DNA of 35,293 bases from Intoshia linei (lineage: Eukaryota > Orthonectida > Rhopaluridae): positions 1-35,293 of the forward strand of contig LWCA01000270.1 in assembly GCA_001642005.1 (NCBI GenBank), read 5' to 3'. Each line of letters starts with the position of its first letter. The stretch's first letter is position 1. The translations under genes and the position numbers were made by a program. Shown here piece by piece: positions 10,701 through 21,921 of the stretch. The notes beneath the pieces were generated by a model. It ran no database searches. It had not been told where the DNA came from and worked only from the letters and a program-made list of their open reading frames with translations.

Positions 10701-13700
10701 ATTTAAGGAAAAAATCGCATTTTTCTACTATTTTTTTGAAAAACACTATTTTATTAAATTTCATGAAAAAACCTCTTATTCCAACCCAAAAATAAAAATC
10801 AAATTTTACCAACGTTTAAGGGAAATAAAAATTTGAAAATATTTAGAAACACTATTTGAATCTGGAATCACTGATCTTTAGTCTAGTACAGGTATCCTCT
10901 TCCACGTGTCCGCGATAAAATTTATTTATTTATTGTAAAGTAAGGTATACATTCTGGCAGGTCATAAATCATTTAAAAATTTAAACAGTCCTAGAATTTT
11001 CCCACAGCTTTGTGATAAAACAACACCAAAAAATTATTAGAAATTGGCTTTTTTTAATCTAGGACTCTTAATTGTTTAATTAAATGGTTAAACACATAAA
11101 CGTTCAATTTTATTTAGACACATAAATTTAAATGATAAATTTGGTACTCACGATACTAATAAAATTTTAAAATGTGTTCAATTAACATTTTTGAATTCAA
11201 TGATGTTTAATTAACGGAAAATGACCACTGGTCTATATTCTATTTCTATTAATAAGAAATTATTTTAGTAACTAGGGGTTTGCTTCTTTCAGTTAACTTT
11301 TTTATGTTTAGAGACCAAACATTGGAACCAAATTTGATGCACACCGCAATTATATCTTACAACAATGATTTGATGAATCAATCCTTGGTAATGTTTGTGA
11401 CAGGTCGTTTGAAAATTGTGTCCAAATACAGTACTAGTTTTCTTTTACTAAAATTATAAAATTAACATTTCCTCCCTGAATTTTCATTTATTCAAACGGC
11501 ATGTCAAACGGGACATACATTTAATTTTATTCATGATTCTAGAGAAAATCCACTAATTTTAGAAAAAAATTTTCAAATTTATTTAATGGTTTTTGTGAAA
11601 GAAAAAATTCATTTATAAGCACATTATTGAAAAATGTGTGCTTGACGGATTTATGCCATCAAAATACGGTAACACTATTTTTTAAAATACTGGTCATTTT
11701 ATTAGACAAAAAATTTTGAACAAAATTTTACTATGTACAAGAATGAATATGGAGATAAAATGAATGACTATTTCATTGGACTTAATTGTTTACGATTTAA
11801 TTCTGTAATAAAAAAGGACAATGAAATGTTGATTAATTTTAGGGTACGTTATATATATATAATGTTAATTTATATGATTTAATAATACCTCAGGAATATA
11901 TAGCAGCGCTAGTCATATTCCTGGTCTATGACCACCAGGTAGTGATTGTGATTACTCGGGAAATAACAAAAGTCGAGAACCGGGAAATTAAAAATTAAAT
12001 TTCCCGGGAAAAATAAAAAATTTTTATTCATATATAATATAGAAGCATTAAAAATTTTAGAGATCTTAATTAAATCAGATCTTAATTAATTCTAGAAACA
12101 AAAATAAATTTAATTAATAAAATAACACGAATCTAGATTGAAATTTACAAATTTAATTAGAAAAAATTTATTTATTTTAGATTGTTGAAAAAGTGTTTCA
12201 AAACACACATAATATTGGTAGATTTGTCTTTTAAACGCGTTCTATGTTTTGTAACGAAATTAGAAGAGTAGAGAAATTTCTTTTATTTTGTGTTGACGTA
12301 GGTTGAACGGTCATAAGGTCTTCCTTTAATTTTAACAATTTTGATGATAGCGTACCAGTTCGTAACAACTCATAATATTTTTCAAAATAATATTGGAAAA
12401 AGAGGATAATTCCCTTAAGCGTTAGTAATTTGTGGTTGGAATAAGAGGTTTTTAAAAAAAGTATTGGAAAAAGGATAATTTTTCATTAAGGGCTGGAAAA
12501 TTAGATTTTTTATTTGTGGTTTGATGAAGTGGATTTTTTTCATAAGATTTGGTAAAATCGGATTTTTTATAAGAATATCCGTATAAGACAATTTTTCCAT
12601 GAGGACTTGAAATGGTATTTTTGATTAAATTTTATTAGTGGTGGGATTTTTGAAATGAGTAAATTTTAAATTTTATAATATAATCCTATTTTCACAGTAA
12701 TAACAAACATAAATCAAATACAGGTATGTTTCAATTTTTTTCGGGGAATTTTGTCCCAGTTTTTTTCCCGGCACAATCACTACCACCAGGTCCTAATATT
12801 TTGTATTATAAATTATTACACAGATATGCGTGTTTATATTTTTTTGTTTATTTATTTATTTTTTCATTCAATTCATTGTTTTTTTAATTATAGACTTTAA
12901 TGGAAGATGAAGAAATATCAAGAGATATGAACTACTTATTACATTTGGCTTGTCATCAAATCCAATTTAAACGGTTTGCTGAAGCAATTGAAACATTGAA
13001 ATTAATGAAACCAAGTGCATTAACAGTAAATATTTATTTTTTCAATTAAAGACAAAACTAGTAGAACATTAGACTAAGGTTTAGTGGTTTTTATATCATT
13101 TTATTTAGACGTGTTTAATGGTTCATATTTATCAACATTTGAATAAAAACGACGAATGTGCATATCAATTCATGAAATTTATCGAGGAGGTACATTAAAT
13201 TTTTCATTTTGTAAATATGGTAACGTGGGTTATATATTTCATGGCATACGACCATTACAGTATCAAAGTGTATTGGCCGACCAGATTAAAAAAAGTAAAA
13301 AATGATAAATAAAAATTTAAAAAAATAAACCCATAAATTGTCCCTTTTTATCGTAAAAGTGTAAAATTACCACCTTTACATGGGACTGTATTCAAGTCTA
13401 AATCAACAATTTAGAAAGAAAATATGTCATTTCAATTGTTAATGCTATTAGTATATTATATTTGCCAAATTGGACGACATGAAATATTGAACTGTTTCAT
13501 GGAATGTTACAAGTTTAACTTACAATATAATATTTATATTATTATTATATCTATAGACAAGAAAATGATATTGAAAAAAAATTTGTAGAAACATTTAAAA
13601 ATTTACAATACGTTTCAAGGTAGAATTATCGGTATAATTAGTATATTGACTATATTATAGGATTGCTTTAACCGAGAAAGAAAGAGAGTTTGTTAAATTA

Positions 13701-15368
13701 ACATCATCTCAAGATTTTTCAAAAAGTTCTAATACAGATTCTGTTTATTGGGAGTAAATTTTAAAGTTTTTATCCTTATTATTTTTAGAGAAAAATTGGT
13801 AAAAAAAACAAAAAAAAAGAAGACAAGTATGAACTATTGTAGTTAGTGATTGTCATTAGGGTCGTGGAAAGGGGCTAGGGGGCATATCGCCCGGACCTAC
13901 AATCATACGGGTCTACTTTTATGATTTATTACTAGGTAATGTTGGAAAAATTCTTAAGTATACTAAAACAGTCCAATTAGTTATTTTTAATTTTTAGATA
14001 ATTAACGAACGATTAAGCAATATATAGAAAATTTTTAAAAAAAGTTTTAAATGGGCTACAATTTCCATCTGGTCCAGGCATTCGTCCATTCTTTGGAGCG
14101 ACATTCATTTGAGCGATATAATCATCGATTTTACTAATTTATCATATTATTGATTTTTTCTCGAAATTTTAGTGGGTTTCTTTATTCATATTTATTTATT
14201 ATTTTATATTCATAATTTTCTAGGGTTTTAAAGGAATTTTTTTTGAACCAATTTTTAAAGATTTTGAAGATCCCATAAAATGTTAAAAATATTCCCTACC
14301 AAATTTTGGTCATTGTCATTAATGAAACGTTGAAGAAACCACAATATATGTATAAAAATAAATATTATGATTAATTAACAAAATCGATGATTATGTTGCT
14401 CTAACAATATATCGCTCAACTGATTGTTCGCCGGTTCTCGTCTACTGTTGCTTCTCCACGTCTCTGATTGTGATAACCCGGGAAATATAGAAAACAATAA
14501 TTCATATAATATACAAATATGAAAAATTCAATCTAGTACAGGTTGCGCCAGATTAATGCGATTGATAAAGCATAGTTATACCGTACTAACATTAGTGGAT
14601 CTAGGTGGGACAGGGGCGGCCGCCCACCCCTTTGCGCGACAAATGTGCCCTTAAGTATTTTAATTGGTGTATTAACTTTGAAAAATTAAAAAGAGTTCTA
14701 GGACTCATCGTTTACGTTTTATGTATATAATGATCATTTATTATTAATCTATGTATTTTTTATGCTAGTAACATCAGTTTTAGGTGGTTATATATTTATA
14801 TTACTATCATATTTTGAATGCCTACCAAAGCCTAATATCGAAGATCCACTGCAACATATCATTTTTCAAACCTTACACATTGTTTTATCACCTTTACAGT
14901 AAATTATATCCAAAATATGGATATTATTAATTTTTTAATTAGTTCAACAACTTTTTTTGGGAAAGCCCGGAATTTGTCTCGGTATTTTTCCCGAGTCCAA
15001 CCGCTAATTGTATTGTATTTTATAGTGTACAGAAATTGTTTGTAATTTTAACAAGTTATAATTTAGACAAATTGCCAAAAAATCTGGATAGAAATCAACC
15101 TATCGACGACGAACGCTGGTTACCTTTGCGTGATAGATCATATTATAAACCAAAAAGAAGAAAGAGAAATATTGGTATTTTATGAAAAAATGTAATAAAT
15201 GTATTTTTTTTAGTAAAAGGGTCACAGGGAAGCGTTTTTAATAAAAAATTGGATTATGCCGACGATTCGAATAAAAATAAAAAATTGGAAACAAAAGAAC
15301 AAATATTTCACAAACCTAAAAGCAACAAAAAACAGAAAAATCAAAAAAAAATGAGAAAAAAACGCTAG
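7732..15368 (+). CDS. SRP72: Signal recognition particle 72 kDa subunit, 18 exons, 601 residues
   Basis: SRP72 with SRP68 binds 7SL RNA in the particle that targets ribosomes to the ER. Exons: 7732-7849, 7906-8032, 8076-8211, 8252-8311, 9132-9218, 9255-9439, 10376-10456, 11312-11387, 11706-11843, 12894-13025, 13109-13189, 13261-13294, 13419-13512, 13557-13619, 13661-13753, 13789-13826, 15067-15174, 15214-15368. All phases agree (1,806 nt). The N-terminal two thirds are helical TPR-like units (LAFYCTKMFKFKKAYEIF, GFIYQNMGRFEESTQCYDKC, LNKNDECAYQFMKFI). The diagnostic RNA-binding segment is in exon 17: KLPKNLDRN, then DDERWLPLRDRSYYKP, preceded by a Lys run. The tail is Lys-rich (KKMRKKR). Length is close to the human protein (671). 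Exons 9 and 13 are the least certain; exon 13 needs an acceptor at AAAG (13417-13418) to keep phase. Four introns are long and repeat-filled. Confidence 0.92.
8312..9131. other. SRP72 intron 4 (820 nt), repeat-derived patches
   Basis: No coding exon was recognised here. A short GC-richer patch at 8350-8410 (CTCGAGGGTCGACACGG) looks like the terminus of some mobile element. 8940-9090 carries R1-type modules ('gggttttcaaattctccttc'). The rest is AT-rich and unassigned. Confidence 0.5.
9470..9773. mobile_element. Foldback element with about 50-bp inverted ends in SRP72 intron 6
   Basis: The left end (CTTATATAATATGCTACGCG, then TTTTTATTTGTGTGTCTGTG) is inverted at the right end (ACACAGACACACAAAC, then AAATAGCATAGCATATTATC). 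The same terminus, with CTTATATAAAATGTGACGCG, begins the R1 copy at about 30232. Between the arms, 9560-9650 is the reverse complement of the start of R1 ('tttttgacccgtaagatgtg'). The element is therefore R1's terminal region in a palindromic arrangement. No coding capacity. Confidence 0.75.
9800..10150 (-). repeat. R1-type tandem modules
   Basis: Diverged modules repeat 'ttttaaaaactatcccagaa', a T/A tract, then 'ggtaatttgaagttttggtc'. They match 4690-4960 and 28580-28960. Located in the same long SRP72 intron as the foldback element. Confidence 0.6.
10509..10873. mobile_element. Possible short hAT-like element with internal tandem modules, SRP72 intron 7
   Basis: The left end CAGAGTTACCAGAT is inverted at the right as ATCTGGAATCACTG. 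Flanking 8-mers (ATTTATTA and ATCTTTAG) agree only partly, so the borders are tentative. The interior consists of the recurring 'ttcaaacccca', 'ttaaggaaaaaatcgc', 'tttttttgaaaaacac' modules also present (both orientations) at 12394-12670, 18010-18260 and 24650-24990. Confidence 0.4.
11940..12782. mobile_element. hAT-superfamily non-autonomous element with perfect 8-bp target duplication, SRP72 intron 9
   Basis: The element begins TAGTGATTGTG and ends CACAATCACTA, an exact 11-bp inverted repeat with the hAT TAG start. A GGGAAA/TTTCCC block lies just inside both ends. It is flanked by identical 8-bp direct repeats CCACCAGG at 11932-11939 and 12783-12790. Length is 843 bp with no transposase. 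The interior at 12394-12670 holds the tandem-module block shared with three other loci. It lies inside the 1,050-nt intron 9. Confidence 0.9.
12394..12670 (-). repeat. Tandem-module block inside the hAT element
   Basis: Repeated phrases 'tattggaaaaagaggataat' and 'tattggaaaaaggataattt' alternate with 'ttgtggttggaataagaggt' and 'ttgtggtttgatgaagtgga'. This implies a diverged unit of roughly 80-130 bp. A 61-residue open frame at 12415-12600 (-) is just this repeat read through. Confidence 0.65.
14096..14434. mobile_element. Foldback element in SRP72 intron 16
   Basis: The left arm TTGAGCGATATAATCATCGA (14109 on) is inverted at the right as AAAATCGATGATTATG and ATATCGCTCAA (to about 14419). The right arm has an extra 13-17 bp between the two blocks. 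Outer borders (14096, 14434) are approximate, and no flanking duplication was recognised. Confidence 0.55.
14464..15015. mobile_element. Diverged relative of the 11940-12782 hAT element
   Basis: The left part TGATTGTGATAACCCGGGAAA closely matches the start of the 11940 element. The right part reads TTTTTCCCGAGTCCAACCGCTA, an inverted match of the TAG..CGGGAAA end type. No target duplication could be recognised. Confidence 0.5.
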
Positions 15369-17177
15369 TTTTATGTATTAAATATATAATTATTTTTTAT
15401 CGTTATTATATTTATATCTTTAAAACAAATTATTAATCGATAATTTAATTGTTATTAAAAATCTACTAAACCAGCATCGCCAAAGCTGTCCATGTGGACC
15501 CGTTAGGGTCCCACGACATAATTTATTTGGAGTTTGGAATCTGAAAATTTCCATACTACATGGATCAGTCATGCCTAAACTTAAACTCCACGAACCGACT
15601 TTTTCAACAAAAAATTTTGCGAGCCCTTGAAAATTTCTAAATCGTTTTTAAGATTGTACTGTTTTTATTTTATTTTTAAGATTATACATTCATTTTCTAA
15701 TAAATTAAAAAAATCAAATCTCAAAATTGTTTTAAAATTCTTTACACAAATGTTAACAAAATAAAATTAAGTGTGAATAATTCACTTTAAATTAAATTTA
15801 ATAAATCTCAATCGATGGCTTCTAAACTGGGTTCCGTAATTTTCATTTAATTTTTGTTTTTATATTAAAAAGATGAACACCCTAATGAATACATTGATAC
15901 CACTGAAATTTGATGCAAAGATTTGAATTAAAACAAAAAAACAAATGAAATCTCACTTTGTATAAAAACAATATAAAAAACGTAATTTTGAAGGCGATTA
16001 TACTTGTTAACTATCCCAAAATGATTAACTATTATTTTAAAAATTTGACATAATTAAATCTTAAATGATTGAAGTATCTCAAATGCGAACATTAATTGAC
16101 ATCTGTTGACAATTTGAATTTAATTTTGGTAATACGCCCATTTTGTTAGATTTACCGTTGGGATTTGACAATTCACTGTCCTATATTTTATTCCTAACGT
16201 CCAAGTCCAAGCTACCTACTAATACACTTGGGTCCTTTGTTACAAATTTGAAATACACAGGTTGGAATAGTATATACTAATTTAAATTTTCTAATCTTAA
16301 TTTTAAATTAAAAGTGTTTTGATTAACCTAAACTTAACATAAATTTTAATAGATTTGCTAAACAGACAAAATAAGATATACTAAATACTAAATGCGCAAA
16401 ATTAAAAAAATCGATAAATGGACAAATGGGCATCGCAAATTTCTTTGATTTTGATGAAGGATGCATTCAAATACACTTAACTTCCGCTCGTGTGATTTTA
16501 AAAGTTGGTTACATTAAAAATACTTCTAATGAAGACAAAATTATTTTTGATTAAAATTTTGTCCCCAATTGACAATATCGATAATCATACATTATGCGAA
16601 ATTGCCTAGGGTTAATTGTGCATTTATTACTTTTTGATTAGCATAATTTTTAGCGCAATGTCTATTAAATAGTTTTTATGCAAACTAGGATTGGATAGTT
16701 GTAGTTTAAGTAAAATTGAGTCAACGCTGCCTTACAATTGAAGCTACGAATGAAAATGACTATTTCCAAGCGCAACATAATTATTGATTTTTAATTGACA
16801 CGTTAACCAATGAAATAATTTATTCTAGCAACATTTAATATTAAATATAAAGTAATGGGACCAATATGGACTCATTCAACATTAATTTCATTACACTATT
16901 TAAATTTTGAAAATAAAATTAAATTAAAAATATTAAAATTTTCAAGTGCTGCATTATTTAATTAAAAGTAAAGGCTCTGCAAAGTAATTTAATTTTTATT
17001 ATTTTAAATTTATAATTATAATTAAATATGAAATGTATAAATTGATAACTTAATCACAGTAAATGTAAACGTAATACGAGTACAATGTACTTTGTACAAG
17101 TATTATAATATTCCTTTTGTAAAGATTTTTTTATAACATTTTAAACGATATTGTTTATACGTGAATCAACAATGTAG
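15369..17177. other. Intergenic block with one R2-like fragment
   Basis: 15480-15540 (GTGGACCCGTTAGGGTCCCA) is a terminus-like fragment related to the GGACCCC ends. 15650-15850 is a diverged R2 copy (+), recognised by 'attctttacacaaatgttaa' and 'aataattcacttta'. From about 15900 to 17177 I see no gene and no clear repeat. This last kilobase would hold the promoter of the ORF at 17178. Confidence 0.5.
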
Positions 17178-17945
17178 ATGAATGTTGGATTAAAAAGATC
17201 AAAACCTGATTGCCAGAGTCCAGAAAGTTATGATGATGATGTAAAAAAAAAAAAGATAGATAAATCATTTTTTCATTGTAAGGATGGAAATAAAAATGAT
17301 GACAAAATGGTTCAATGTTCAACAATATCAAAAACACAGCAATCTGAACCTTTTTTAAAACAAGGTTCTAGTACCAGTTTAGAAGTTAATACAAGTAAAC
17401 ATTTGGATAATGACCCGTTAAAGACAAATTCAAATCCGAACCCAAATTTGTATTATGATAATTACAATTACCCTGGAACTTCTCAATTACAATCCAATTT
17501 ATTTAATCAAACAAATCGCAATAGAAATATTTCAAATATTTTCAAAAATGATCAATTGTTTCAGAAAATGTGCATTTATGATCAACATAAATTTATCCCA
17601 CCGTTCAACTATCTTTCTAATCCTAATAAAAATTATCCTTTTTATGGAAATAATGAATTCATCAGCAAATTTAGTGATAACAATTTTGGATTCAATTCTT
17701 TGTCTTCCAAGTTGTTATTTTCAAACACATACGCCTCATTGTGCAAACAAGTGCCAACTCCATTAAATCGCAATTTACCTCCAAATTCAAAGTTTCAACA
17801 TTACGACACGTGTAATACACTTAAATTTTCTAATTTAATATTTATTTTACAACTTATAAAAAAAGTCATGTATAAGAACAGTGTCTTTATCTACCGTACC
17901 CAGAAATCTTCTTTGAGCCTCATAATTTTTTGTAAAATGGTTTAA
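17178..17945 (+). CDS. Asn-rich protein of unknown function, or first coding exon of a larger gene
   Basis: An uninterrupted 255-codon frame starts with ATG. It opens with a basic, NLS-like stretch (LKRSKPDCQSPES, then DDDVKKKKIDKS) and continues as low-complexity sequence rich in Asn, Phe, Ser and Tyr (NSNPNPNLYYDNYNYP, NNFGFNSLSSK). No domain is visible. The composition resembles the disordered tail of the downstream homeobox protein and suits a nuclear regulatory factor. The last 40 codons (LIFILQLIKKVMYKN...) differ in character and may be intron read-through. The frame could therefore be a 5' exon, possibly of the homeobox gene 3 kb downstream. Such a long frame in AT-rich DNA with a biased but protein-like composition is unlikely to be chance. 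Function is unknown. Confidence 0.45.
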   Translation: MNVGLKRSKPDCQSPESYDDDVKKKKIDKSFFHCKDGNKNDDKMVQCSTISKTQQSEPFLKQGSSTSLEVNTSKHLDNDPLKTNSNPNPNLYYDNYNYPGTSQLQSNLFNQTNRNRNISNIFKNDQLFQKMCIYDQHKFIPPFNYLSNPNKNYPFYGNNEFISKFSDNNFGFNSLSSKLLFSNTYASLCKQVPTPLNRNLPPNSKFQHYDTCNTLKFSNLIFILQLIKKVMYKNSVFIYRTQKSSLSLIIFCKMV

Positions 17946-18009
17946 ATATATTAATGTAAATTAAATACAATGACGCTTGTGAGTCTCACAAATATTTAAT
18001 ATTTAGAAC

Positions 18010-18260
18010 TAAGCATTCGGAAAACGGGATTTTTAATTCATGGTTGCTAAAATTTTGGTTTTTTATTTTGTGTTTGGAATAAGATTAAGTCAAGTTTTTA
18101 CCTTAACTTAAGGCTTAAGAGTTAAAAATTGGATTTTTTATTTTGGGGTTGGATTAAAAGGTTTTTCTCACAAGATTTTTATATAAAGAGCTTGAAACGG
18201 TATTTTTTATTAACTATTATTAAATTTAATTAAAAGTGGTATTTTTAAAATAATAATTTA
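18010..18260 (-). repeat. Tandem-module block, third locus
   Basis: The modules 'ttttattttgtgtttggaat' and 'ttttattttggggttggatt', with 'cttaaggcttaagagttaaa', match the blocks inside elements at 10509, 11940 and 23661. No clear terminal inverted repeat was found here. Confidence 0.5.
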
Positions 18261-18424
18261 GCGTCTTCTAGGCTTTTTGATAAAATCTCAACATCTGACA
18301 ATTCTGCAATAATTTACCTTTATAAAATAAAAAAATTTTTTAATTTTGCTGATAATAAAACCAGAAATGCTGGTACTAATACAAGCAATTCTGCTAATAA
18401 AATTTTTAACACCTTTGATTATGA

Positions 18425-18700
18425 GAAGGGGTATCAGACTCAATTTGCTTCGCGGGCCGCACAAAAAAAATTATGTTAAAACTAACAGATTTAATTAATT
18501 TATAATAATTTTAATTCATAAAATGAAATATGAAATAACAAAAATAAAGTGTAAAAATTGTAACAATGAATAAATAAATCATGAAAAGTATATGAAAAAA
18601 CTGTAAAATAAGAAATATGTATTAAAAATTGTTATAAAAAATAAAAATTTATATTATAACGCGGGCCGCACATTCCATAATCGGGGCCGCAAATGTCCAT
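18425..18700. mobile_element. hAT-like fragment with GGGCCGCA boxes
   Basis: AGGGGTATCAGACTC followed by GCGGGCCGCAC has the look of hAT-type termini. Further GCGGGCCGCACATTCC and GGGGCCGCAAATGTCC boxes lie at 18660-18700. Borders and duplications were not determined. 18700-19700 beyond it is AT-rich with no gene recognised. Confidence 0.4.
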
Positions 18701-19708
18701 TGTACATTTTATTGTATGACATAAATCATATTATTAAAACTTGTCGAACAATAATAAATATCGAGAGCGTATCTTCATCTTTAAAATTTATTTTATTTAA
18801 CAAACTATAAAAATCAAGAAAATCAGTTAATTTTTACATACATATATATGTATGTTATAAAACTAAAGTAGACTGATTCAATCGTGATTGTTTTCTTCTT
18901 TCTCAATTAAGTGTTTTTATACGAAACTACACAAAATCTACCCTAAACATATTGTTAAACTTGAAATTTTTAAAAAGGTGAAACACCCTAATATGTTTGG
19001 TTTCTTTATTTAAGTGATTCTCAAGCGATACGCCCTAAATTTTATATTTCAATCAGAAAATTAAAAACGAGCTGTACATTTGTATATCATTTAACTTATG
19101 GTCAATTACATGACAGTTTCTTGATAATACCGTCAGCCGTTACCAAAGTTTTTTCAGCATTGCATTGTGTCCATAATACGAAAATTTTTCTAACATAGAT
19201 GAATTCATTTAGAATATTTGGTACCTTGATATGGACCATTCCCTCTTCAGGGTCATGGGTAAAACACAATAAAATAAAACACAGGATAATAAATATTTTA
19301 TAAAATTTGACTTATTGATTAAATTGGGATTGATCGAGTTTGTAATTCACTCATTTTCAGTTTTAAATAATAAACTGTTCCTTATTATCGAATAATTACT
19401 TAAAAAAGAAAAAATGTTCTATGCAGATTGTAACGTAGTTGACATTGGATCTGTACATTTTTTAATTTTTTATTACTATCTTTCTAAAATAACGGTTTTT
19501 GACTAAAATTTAAAATTAATTATCAAAAATTTGCAATTGAAATATAATAGAAAAAGATAAAAAGGTTACCCATTGAAATGTGATAATTTAACAATATCAA
19601 GTTATTTATAATTTTATTATAATTATTGTACATTTAAGTTGCTGCGAGAATGAACATTAAAGTATTTGAATCTCAAATGCAGGTCAAATAAATAATTTAA
19701 ATGTAATG

Positions 19709-19760
19709 CAGGGGTCGGCAACCAGTGGCCCACAGAATAATTTTGAGGTCCATTTGAGTA
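19709..19760 (+). mobile_element. hAT-like terminus
   Basis: CAGGGGTCGGCAACCAGTGG is a typical hAT-type terminal sequence. The opposite end was not identified. A similar GTGGCCCATGAACCGCG patch lies at 20896-20912, inside an intron of the homeobox gene. Confidence 0.4.
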
Positions 19761-20209
19761 AATATGTAAATTATATATTTTTAAATTTTTCTACTTTAAA
19801 ACACAACTTTAAACATTTTCTACTATATTATATGTAATTATAATTATTTTAATACTGAATTTTCAGATCTTACCGATTCTATTTTGTTGAATATATTAGA
19901 AACGTTTCTCTTCAGTTAAAATTGAAATCCATTATGTGTAAATTTTCAAAAACGAGGCATAATAAATAAATAAAAAAATTACACTTCATACAGTTATATC
20001 TAGTTAACACATAATCATAATTGATCAAAAATTTTTGATCTCACAAAGTGACTTCTTCATGGTCAAAAAATTACTTTTATAATCAAAATATGTTAATTAA
20101 TAACATAATGTTTATAATAAATGGTTATTAAACAATTTAATGTTTACCTTTAGTTTTGGAAATTATTTCATCAACACTCATGTAAAACAAAAAGATTTAA
20201 TATAATTAG

Positions 20210-20390
20210 GCCCTAGAATTTAAAAATAAAAAAATCAATCAGAATCTTCACACGATTGGGAACTATTCCTTTAAAAGATTGATCAATGATCATAGTATCA
20301 TTTTAATGAAAGATTTTATTTTTTGGTAGAATTTAAAATATCCGCCCTCGGCAGAGCTAGGTACAACAGTCAAACTATTAACTTATACAT
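20210..20390 (+). repeat. R2 fragment upstream of the homeobox gene
   Basis: 'ttgggaactattcctttaaa', 'agattgat' and 'ccctcggcagagctaggt' match R2 at 31390-31505. It ends about 55 bp before the proposed ATG at 20444, so the immediate upstream region of that gene is repeat-derived. Confidence 0.6.
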
Positions 20391-20443
20391 TTAAACTTGT
20401 AATTATTTTATATTAATATTTTAACCTTAAAATTAACAAAAAT

Positions 20444-21921
20444 ATGGTAAAAAAGTCTAAAAATATTAAAAAACCAATTGCAGCTTTAACTGAAATAAAG
20501 CATTCTTATTTTAAAAGTGGAGGGACTGCCGTACCAATTTCATACACTTCATTCATATCATAAAGTATTAATCATCATATACGTGAAATGGTTAAAATTG
20601 GCATGGTGTACTTCACTCAAAACCGTATTGCATCTATAATATAACTCACACTTTGAATTGTTTAATTGAATTTAATATTTTCAGATTTGAATTCAAATTT
20701 ATCCAGCACGGAATGTAATTCATCTCCAAAATTAAAAATAGGAGAGGAAAATATTACGAAAAATGACATTTGCAAAAAAGACTTTAATCCTGGTAACTAT
20801 TGGCGTATTTGTAATTAAAATAATTTATGCATGCTAAATTAGGGAATATGCGTTTTGAATATTAAATTATAATTTAAATTTAAGGTGACTAAACTGTGGC
20901 CCATGAACCGCGTATTTTAAAACCTACATAATCTCAAATGAAAAATACTTTTTGCCCAATATTTTTATAAAGTACATCTATGTATAACTATATAATTTAA
21001 TAACACTAGATTCGTTTACAAATCAAAATTATATAAATGGAAGCGCATCAGCCCGTCGAAGACATAGAACCACCTTTACACAGGATCAATTGCAAGAATT
21101 AGAAAAAGCCTTTTCTAAAAGTCATTACCCCGACATTTACTCTCGAGAAGAATTGGCCAGATTGACAAAATTAAACGAAGCAAGAATTCAAGTACATTTC
21201 AAAAGTTAAATATAATATTATTCTTAATGCCATCTAAAATTGGTTTTATTCTTACAGCGACTTTAATTTAATTATGTAAAATCAATCTTAATTATTAAAT
21301 TATTGTATTTTTAAATGTGAATTACTTTTACATGATTGATTTGACTAATATTTACACAATGTATCAATTTTTTATTTTCAAGTACATTTCAATATATTTG
21401 AAAAATTCAAGTATGAAATGTATATTATGTTTAAAAAATCAATACTTATTATAATCAAGTGATAATGTTTATGTATCATATTTTAGGTTTGGTTTCAAAA
21501 TAGACGAGCCAAATATAGAAAACAAGAGAAGCAAATAATGAACAATTTGCCCCAAGTCATTTCAAATGGCAGTAAAAATATTTATCCCAATATTTCAAAT
21601 GAACAGATTATTAATAATAATCCGTACAATAGATTGAATAATTTTAATAATGGATATTTACATTCTAATCCTGATTTCAATGCTTCAGTCAATTCGCATC
21701 ATTTTTTTAACAAAATGAATATACCTAATTATGATGCCAAATTTCTTAAAAATTTTACAAATTCGAGTATAACCAGTAATTACAATGCAAAGTTTAACTC
21801 AAATTTGATTAATAAGGATTATCATAATGATTCTCAAAACAAGTACTCCAAATCTAATTTTCAAAATTTGAGGTTTGATTCTACTCTCGTTAATTCAACC
21901 AATCTTCATCCAAATTTTTGA
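20444..21921 (+). CDS. Prop: Paired-class (Q50) homeobox transcription factor, Prop-like, 265 residues
   Basis: Exons: 20444-20516 (tentative first), 20685-20792, 21010-21191 and 21487-21921, all in phase. The 60-residue homeodomain starts around residue 76. It begins [17 protein letters not shown], continues [15 protein letters not shown], and ends [19 protein letters not shown]. Gln50 after W48-F49 and Asn51 mark a DNA-binding paired-like homeodomain. [26 protein letters not shown] and RKQE together match Prop better than Prrx, Alx or Shox as I remember them. An intron falls between homeodomain residues 46 and 47, a classical position in paired-class genes. No paired domain is visible. The C-terminal 120 residues are Asn-rich and disordered. 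The first exon rests on a weak donor (AAAA|gtggag), and a different 5' exon could join at 20685. The homeobox call is near certain; the family is likely. Confidence 0.8.

Larger units (their letters stand above)
13827..15066. other. SRP72 intron 16 (1,240 nt), mosaic of mobile-element ends
   Basis: No exon was recognised. GC-rich patches of terminus type occur at 13856-13905 (GGGGGCATATCGCCCGG), 14046-14085, and 14600-14640 (GGGGCGGCCGCCCACCCC). Two more defined elements inside are listed separately. Confidence 0.55.

Noticed and set aside
12415-12600. 61-codon frame on the minus strand
   Set aside because: It is the tandem-module block inside the hAT element read through; its residues simply repeat with the DNA unit.
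18355-18440. Open segment around ADNKTRNAGTNTSNSANK as a possible exon
   Set aside because: No acceptor precedes it and it runs straight into a hAT-like terminus; the Asn-rich reading is expected from AT-rich repeats.
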